Origin: Lachnospiraceae bacterium
GTDB lineage: Bacteria > Bacillota > Clostridia > Lachnospirales > Lachnospiraceae
Reading direction: 5' to 3'
Assembly: GCA_024403255.1 (NCBI GenBank)
Contig: JAKSSE010000005.1
Span: forward strand, 1-48,148
Length of the DNA stretch: 48,148 nucleotides
Below are positions 44,203-48,148 of this stretch, piece by piece. Numbering within the stretch: position 1 is the first letter of the stretch; each line of letters starts with the position of its first letter. The notes under the pieces are model-generated. The model saw only the letters and a program-made list of their open reading frames with translations, did no database searches and had not been told where the DNA came from. A program made the translations under genes and the position numbers.

Positions 44203-45375
44203 CTATATATATAGGGCTTTATATCCGTCATAGGAATCTATTGCATATTTTAAATCGCCTATCAGATCCTTACTATCCTCTATTCCCGCAGAAAGTCTTA
44301 ATACGCAATCCGTGATTCCATTTGCAATACGTACATCCTCTGGCACATCCGCATGAGTCTGAGTACATGGATATGTAAGCAAAGTTTCCACGCCACCTAA
44401 GCTCTCTGCGAAAGGTATGATTTGAGTATGTTTTAAAATATGTTTCGCCAAATCTTTGCTTTCTACTTCAAAAGTTATCATAGCGCCAAAGCCTCTGGCC
44501 TGTTTTTTGCAAATTTCATATCCATCGCTTCCAGGAATTCCAGGATAGTATACCTTTTTTACCTTTGGTTCTGAAAGTAGAAAATCAACTATTGCCTTTG
44601 CGTTCTCCTGAGACTTTTCCATTCTTATTGGGAGCGTCTTTATTCCGCGCAATATAAGCCAGCTGTCAAATGGTGCAAGTCCTGATCCTATAGTTTTAAT
44701 AATAAATCTAAGCTTATCCGATATCTCCTGAGAATTGGTAACTACAAAGCCAGCCAATGTATCATTGTGTCCGCCAAGATATTTTGTTCCACTGTGAATT
44801 ACAACATCCGCACCAAGCTCAAGCGGATTTTGAAAATATGGAGAAAGGAAAGTGTTATCAACTATCAGCAGTAAGTCATGTTCCTTGGCTATATCTGCAA
44901 TCTTTCTTATATCTGTAACATTCATCATTGGATTAGTTGGAGTTTCAATGTAGATTGCCTTGGTATTTTCATTTATATATTTGCTGATGTCTTCTTTTGA
45001 ACAATTAACATGCGAGAAAGTAACTCCGTTTTTCTTGTTTATATTGTCAAACAAACGAATACTTCCGCCATATAAATCTGCTTCAGTGATGATATGATCA
45101 CCTGGCTTAAATATTTCCATTAAGGCGGTAATTGCAGCCATTCCACTAGAAAAAGCTAACGCATCTATTCCTTTTTCAAGACTTGCCACAACCTTCTCAA
45201 GATGCTCTCTTGTAGGATTCTGCAGTCTACTGTAATCAAATCCTGTACTCTGACCAACCTCTGGATGTGCATATGTAGCTGTCTGATATATTGGAAAACT
45301 TATTGCACCTGTTGATTCTTTTTCAAATTTTTCTTTGTCTCCATATAAACATCGAGTTGCAAATTCTAATTCCAT
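44203..45375 (-). CDS. Cys/Met-metabolism PLP enzyme (cystathionine gamma-synthase/lyase family)
   Basis: 390 aa from the ATG at 45373-45375 (MELEFATRCLYGDKEKFEKE); GGAG lies eight bases upstream. Family motifs: AISFPIYQTATYAHPEVGQSTGFDYSRLQNPTR, SSGMAAITALMEIFKPGDHI, IETPTNPMMNVTDI, LLIVDNTFLSPYFQNPLELGADVVIHSGTKYLGGHND (with the PLP Lys after SGT) and ESLGGVETLLTYPCTQTHA. Gamma-synthase, gamma-lyase and methionine gamma-lyase cannot be separated by eye. Together with the PatB-type enzyme it allows interconversion of Cys, cystathionine and homocysteine. A candidate LysR operator array lies upstream. Confidence 0.93.
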   Translation of the reverse strand: MELEFATRCLYGDKEKFEKESTGAISFPIYQTATYAHPEVGQSTGFDYSRLQNPTREHLEKVVASLEKGIDALAFSSGMAAITALMEIFKPGDHIITEADLYGGSIRLFDNINKKNGVTFSHVNCSKEDISKYINENTKAIYIETPTNPMMNVTDIRKIADIAKEHDLLLIVDNTFLSPYFQNPLELGADVVIHSGTKYLGGHNDTLAGFVVTNSQEISDKLRFIIKTIGSGLAPFDSWLILRGIKTLPIRMEKSQENAKAIVDFLLSEPKVKKVYYPGIPGSDGYEICKKQARGFGAMITFEVESKDLAKHILKHTQIIPFAESLGGVETLLTYPCTQTHADVPEDVRIANGITDCVLRLSAGIEDSKDLIGDLKYAIDSYDGYKALYI

Positions 45376-45430
45376 AGCTCTATCTCCATCTTTGAATGTT
45401 TCGCCTATCACTTTAGTAGGTGTTGAGATA

Positions 45431-45458
45431 ATTATAGATTCAATCAATCATTTAGCAA
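45431..45458 (-). promoter_or_regulatory. promoter of the trans-sulfuration gene pair
   Basis: Minus-strand TTGCTA (45453-45458), 16-base spacer, TATAAT (45431-45436). It lies just downstream of the ATAAC/GTTAT array. Confidence 0.65.
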
Positions 45459-45465
45459 AATACAT

Positions 45466-45500
45466 ATAACTTATGCTTTGTTATAAATTCTACTTATAAC
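45466..45500. promoter_or_regulatory. candidate LysR-type operator array (ATAAC/GTTAT half-sites)
   Basis: GTTATAA (45480-45486), seven bases, TTATAAC (45494-45500) is a perfect dyad. An overlapping dyad ATAAC (45466-45470), nine bases, GTTAT (45480-45484) shares its middle half-site. The array sits immediately upstream of the -35 box, as expected for an activator, and next to a LysR gene. Confidence 0.6.
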
Positions 45501-45510
45501 TAATTTATTG

Positions 45511-45538
45511 CAAAAAAACACCTACCATAAGGTAGGTG
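45511..45538 (-). terminator. terminator of the lanC-like/cysK-like/lysR run
   Basis: Minus-strand CACCTACC-TTAT-GGTAGGTG followed by seven T, six bases after the LysR stop codon. Confidence 0.92.
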
Positions 45539-45544
45539 CAAGCT

Positions 45545-46450
45545 TTATTGCTTTGGTCGATAAGTTTTTAAAATAGAAATATATCTTTCTCCTAATTTAC
45601 TCAACGGAAAACTCTTACGCTTTATATAGCCAATATTCATCCTCTCATCTATATCAAGCGGAACAGCTGTATATCCATCGCCATTTAATTTTTCACATAT
45701 GATTCCGGAACAAAGAGTATACTCTTCCATTCCCGTCATAAGATTTAACATAGTCGCTCTGTCATCAGCTTTTATTATCCTGCTATATTTGTGTGTTGGA
45801 AACATCTCCTCTGCATAATAAAAAGAATTATTATCCCCCTGTTCAAAAGATAAACATGGATAATCCGATAAATCTTCAAAAGTGACCTTTTCTTTTTTTG
45901 CAAGCGGATGATCCGCACTCATATACACATATACCGCACAATCAAAGAGCGATATGAACTCCAATTTCTTATCTGCAAGAATTTTATCTATAGCTTTCTG
46001 GTTAAACTCACTTTGATAAATTATTCCAACTTCACTTCTGAACTTTTCTACGTTTTCAATAACCTCCGCCGTCTTGGTTTCATGAATTGCAAGTTCAAAA
46101 TCGTGCAACTTAAATTCTTCAGCCAGCTTCATAAATGCTTCCACAGCAAAAGAGTAATGCTGCATGGAAACGCTAAACTTATCTGTCTTCATCTCCTCTG
46201 AAGAATATCTGTCCTTTAGCATATTGCCAACTTCAACAATCTGCCTTGCATAGCTTAGGAAGTTTTCACCTTCAGTTGTAACTATTACTCCCTTTTGGTT
46301 ACGAATAAAGATTTCTACACCTAATTCTTCCTCTAGCTCATGTATAGAACTCGACAAAGCAGGCTGTGAAATAAACAACTCTGCTGCCGCTTTATTCATT
46401 GACTTCGTCTCCGCTATTTTTACACTATATGCTAACTGTTGAAGCGTCAT
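45545..46450 (-). CDS. LysR-family regulator, probably of sulfur amino acid genes
   Basis: 301 aa. N-terminal winged helix-turn-helix MTLQQLAYSVKIAETKSMNKAAAELFISQPALSSSI pattern, then the linker helix and an effector domain from about residue 90 (FDCAVYVYMSADHPLAKKEKVTFEDLSDYPCLSFEQGD). It is full length. It lies between a cysteine-synthase-like gene and trans-sulfuration genes, so a CysB/CmbR-like role in sensing sulfur status is likely but inferred. It probably binds the ATAAC/GTTAT array at 45466-45500. Confidence 0.92.
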   Translation of the reverse strand: MTLQQLAYSVKIAETKSMNKAAAELFISQPALSSSIHELEEELGVEIFIRNQKGVIVTTEGENFLSYARQIVEVGNMLKDRYSSEEMKTDKFSVSMQHYSFAVEAFMKLAEEFKLHDFELAIHETKTAEVIENVEKFRSEVGIIYQSEFNQKAIDKILADKKLEFISLFDCAVYVYMSADHPLAKKEKVTFEDLSDYPCLSFEQGDNNSFYYAEEMFPTHKYSRIIKADDRATMLNLMTGMEEYTLCSGIICEKLNGDGYTAVPLDIDERMNIGYIKRKSFPLSKLGERYISILKTYRPKQ

Positions 46451-46478
46451 ACCTTACTTATCTCTTTTCCCGACCAAA

Positions 46479-47471
46479 TTATTCTTCACTGGCATATTTC
46501 TTATCAACCAGTTCACTAGAAAGGTACTTCAGAACATCATCATATCCAAACATAACAAAAGTTTTACCTTTATATTCATCCTGCTTTGCCAAAGTTGCAG
46601 CAACATGCATTGCAGCACCAGCTGTTATACCTAGGAATATACCATCAGTCTTTGCAACTTTATTTGACATCCTATAAGCATCTTCTTTATTTACCTTTAT
46701 TATTCTATCATAAGGAAGTTTATTTTTCCTAAGAATAATTTGTGGAAACATAGCTCTTGGAGTCTGACTAATACTATGAACTCCAACTAAAGATTCGGTG
46801 TCGTCATCTGTTGGTTCAAAAGCCACCACCTCTAAATTAGGGAATTTCTCCCTCAAGGCATCGCTTACACCTGTGATTGACCCACCTGATCCAACCCCCG
46901 CTATAAGTACATCAACCTGATCGACATCCGCTATTATTTCCTGTCCGGTTGTATTGTACTGCACAAGCCTGTTAGCTTCGTTTGAAGACTGTACAGTAAG
47001 GTAGTAATTTATTCCCTCCTCTTCACTTCTTCTTTTAAAAAGGTCCACCAAAGCCTGAGCAGAATCCCCATCTTCAGGTAAGTTGGACATTGCCTCTAAG
47101 ACCCCATTGTCTTTGGACATGTCCCTTATAGTAGCACCATAAGCTTCCAGAAGTTTAACACGTTCCTGTGTTGCCTGAACCATATATGCAATCATTTTAT
47201 ATCCGCGTTTTGCAGCAATTGCCGCAAGTCCGATAGCTGTGTTTCCACTTGAAAACTCAACAATCGTATCTCCTGGTTTTATATCTGTATCTCTCTCTAG
47301 AGCATCTATCATTGCTACAGCAATGCGATCCTTTAAAGAGCCAAGCGGGTTAAGGCTCTCAAGCTTAACAAGAATATGAGCATCCAACTGCTCTTTTCTT
47401 TCAAGTCCGTCTAATTCTAATATTGGAGTGTGTCCAACAACTTCTTCTATGTTGTGCTTTATGTTACTCAT
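46479..47471 (-). CDS. cysteine synthase-like PLP enzyme
   Basis: 330 aa, fold type II PLP enzyme. PLP Lys in NPLGSLKDR, the phosphate/amino-acylate loop SSGNTAIGLA (classical CysK has TSGNTG), GVGSGGSITGV and IFLGITAGAAMHVAA are visible. An acidic insertion of roughly 15-20 residues (NLPEDGDSAQALVDLFKRRS) lies before the NTTGQEI segment. Classical members make Cys from O-acetylserine and sulfide; the altered loop and the LanC-like neighbour leave the substrate open (beta-replacement on Ser derivatives, or cystathionine formation). It begins 14 bases after the LanC-like gene and is followed by lysR 28 bases on. Confidence 0.9.
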   Translation of the reverse strand: MSNIKHNIEEVVGHTPILELDGLERKEQLDAHILVKLESLNPLGSLKDRIAVAMIDALERDTDIKPGDTIVEFSSGNTAIGLAAIAAKRGYKMIAYMVQATQERVKLLEAYGATIRDMSKDNGVLEAMSNLPEDGDSAQALVDLFKRRSEEEGINYYLTVQSSNEANRLVQYNTTGQEIIADVDQVDVLIAGVGSGGSITGVSDALREKFPNLEVVAFEPTDDDTESLVGVHSISQTPRAMFPQIILRKNKLPYDRIIKVNKEDAYRMSNKVAKTDGIFLGITAGAAMHVAATLAKQDEYKGKTFVMFGYDDVLKYLSSELVDKKYASEE

Positions 47472-47485
47472 AAGATATCCCCTTT

Positions 47486-48148
47486 CTATAAAGCAATATC
47501 CGTAGGATATGGATCATCAATTAATCTGACAAATTTAATATCTTTATTGTTGTACTGATAAATTCTAAGTAGCGACTCACCAATACCTGCTGAACCAGTA
47601 AAGTAATCAAAGTTTGGAGCAACATTTTCTGGCTTAATTCTCTCGTATGCAATAGGCCAAACTCCTATACGTCCGCCAATCTTTGATTCCTGTTCTCCAA
47701 CTAGTATTTCTGCAGCAGTAGTAGCAACTTCTTCAACTTCTTTTGCAAAATCTGTTCCTTTGAAAACTATAGCTACATTCAGAAGGAACTGAAGTATACC
47801 TGCCGCGCCACAACATACACAAACTGAATTCCAATAACCTGGTGACATCTTTTCAGGTGCACCTAAATGTCTTAATCCATAATAAAGACTCTTTATATCA
47901 TCTAGGTATGCTTCATCATTAGTTATTTCATATAAGCCATAAAAAAGCTTACTTGTTCCTGCTGGTCCATGACAGTTTGCAAGATAGAAAATTGGTTCCT
48001 CCCCTGGGACATCATGCCAAGGAATAAGATAACCTTTTCCTTGTGGAACAGAAATCGCGCGAAGATGAATTGCTGCCTGAATTGCTGCCTCTTTATATGA
48101 TTCTTTCTGTGAATACTCGTAAGCTACAGTAAGCGCATATCCAGTTCC
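47486..48148 (-). CDS. LanC-like cyclase with CCG zinc motif, 5' end beyond the window
   Basis: 220 C-terminal residues are visible and the frame is open to the window edge. Zinc-site motifs are in the LanC order: ANCHGPAG (fragment residue 59 is the first Cys; compare WCHGxPG) and SVCVCCGAAG (residues 112-113; compare CHGxAG). The usual Cys-His of the second motif is Cys-Cys here, the CCG variant known from ProcM-type lanthionine synthetases. FDYFTGSAGIGESLLRIY is the typical C-terminal helix pair. LanC enzymes add Cys thiols to dehydroamino acids. No precursor peptide or dehydratase is visible, and it is cotranscribed with a cysteine-synthase-like gene. Confidence 0.85.
   Translation of the reverse strand, partial: GTGYALTVAYEYSQKESYKEAAIQAAIHLRAISVPQGKGYLIPWHDVPGEEPIFYLANCHGPAGTSKLFYGLYEITNDEAYLDDIKSLYYGLRHLGAPEKMSPGYWNSVCVCCGAAGILQFLLNVAIVFKGTDFAKEVEEVATTAAEILVGEQESKIGGRIGVWPIAYERIKPENVAPNFDYFTGSAGIGESLLRIYQYNNKDIKFVRLIDDPYPTDIAL

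Noticed and set aside
1..48148. CRISPR array, phage or IS element
   Set aside because: No regularly spaced direct repeats, transposase, integrase or phage structural genes were seen in either strand.

Overview
This 48-kb window reads as chromosomal DNA from an anaerobic, moderately AT-rich Firmicute. Gene content and protein style point to Lachnospiraceae (Butyrivibrio/Pseudobutyrivibrio/Roseburia-like): GGAGG-type ribosome sites, a pfkA-dnaE pair, a PadR/HAAS/DUF4097 cassette, HD-GYP signalling and short TAATG/TAGTG gene overlaps. Almost every gene is on the minus strand; only uraA-upp is on the plus strand. No phage, IS transposase or CRISPR array is visible.

Layout. 1-7.1 kb: a possible partial gene at the edge, a secreted NlpC/P60 hydrolase, a membrane acyltransferase, trxB and a CvfB-like S1 protein, tRNA-Gln(CTG), a YigZ-family protein, a small unknown protein and an aldo/keto reductase; three large palindromic elements lie just 3' of genes here. 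7.1-20 kb: uvrC, ftsH, nadC, nadB, a radical SAM/SPASM protein, a 91-aa unknown, a SpoU-type rRNA methyltransferase, pfkA and dnaE. 20-30.5 kb: glgP, ileS (interrupted by an in-frame TAG), a DUF4190 membrane protein, a GH13 glucosidase, proC, a cell-wall amidase and metF. 30.6-34.9 kb: a PadR-controlled cassette ending in a membrane HD-GYP protein, then a DUF554 protein and a small FeoB-associated-type cysteine-rich protein. 35.1-37.1 kb: uraA-upp (uracil salvage).

37.2-48.1 kb is a sulfur amino acid region and the most interesting part. A six-gene import operon encodes a lipoprotein that fuses an amino-acid (family 3) binding domain to a MetQ/NLPA domain, followed by MetN, MetI, two polar-amino-acid permeases and a second ATPase, so one chimeric receptor appears to serve two ABC importers. 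It is preceded by a promoter, a 40-codon leader ORF very rich in Cys and Met codons, and overlapping antiterminator/terminator hairpins: a transcription attenuator not described by any long ORF. An intra-operon terminator follows the receptor gene. Upstream lie a PatB/MalY beta-lyase and a trans-sulfuration enzyme behind an ATAAC/GTTAT operator array, a LysR regulator, a divergent cysteine-synthase-like enzyme and a truncated LanC-like protein with a CCG zinc motif.

Other points of note: the nonsense codon in the essential gene ileS; two intergenic palindromes that share an asymmetric core (CAACGCTGAC...GTCAGCTAATG) while their flanking stems differ; a multi-hairpin element at 1.6-1.74 kb; a 17-bp hairpin/dyad at the NlpC gene promoter; and a PadR operator lying across its own promoter. 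All calls come from reading the sequence; none was checked by database search.
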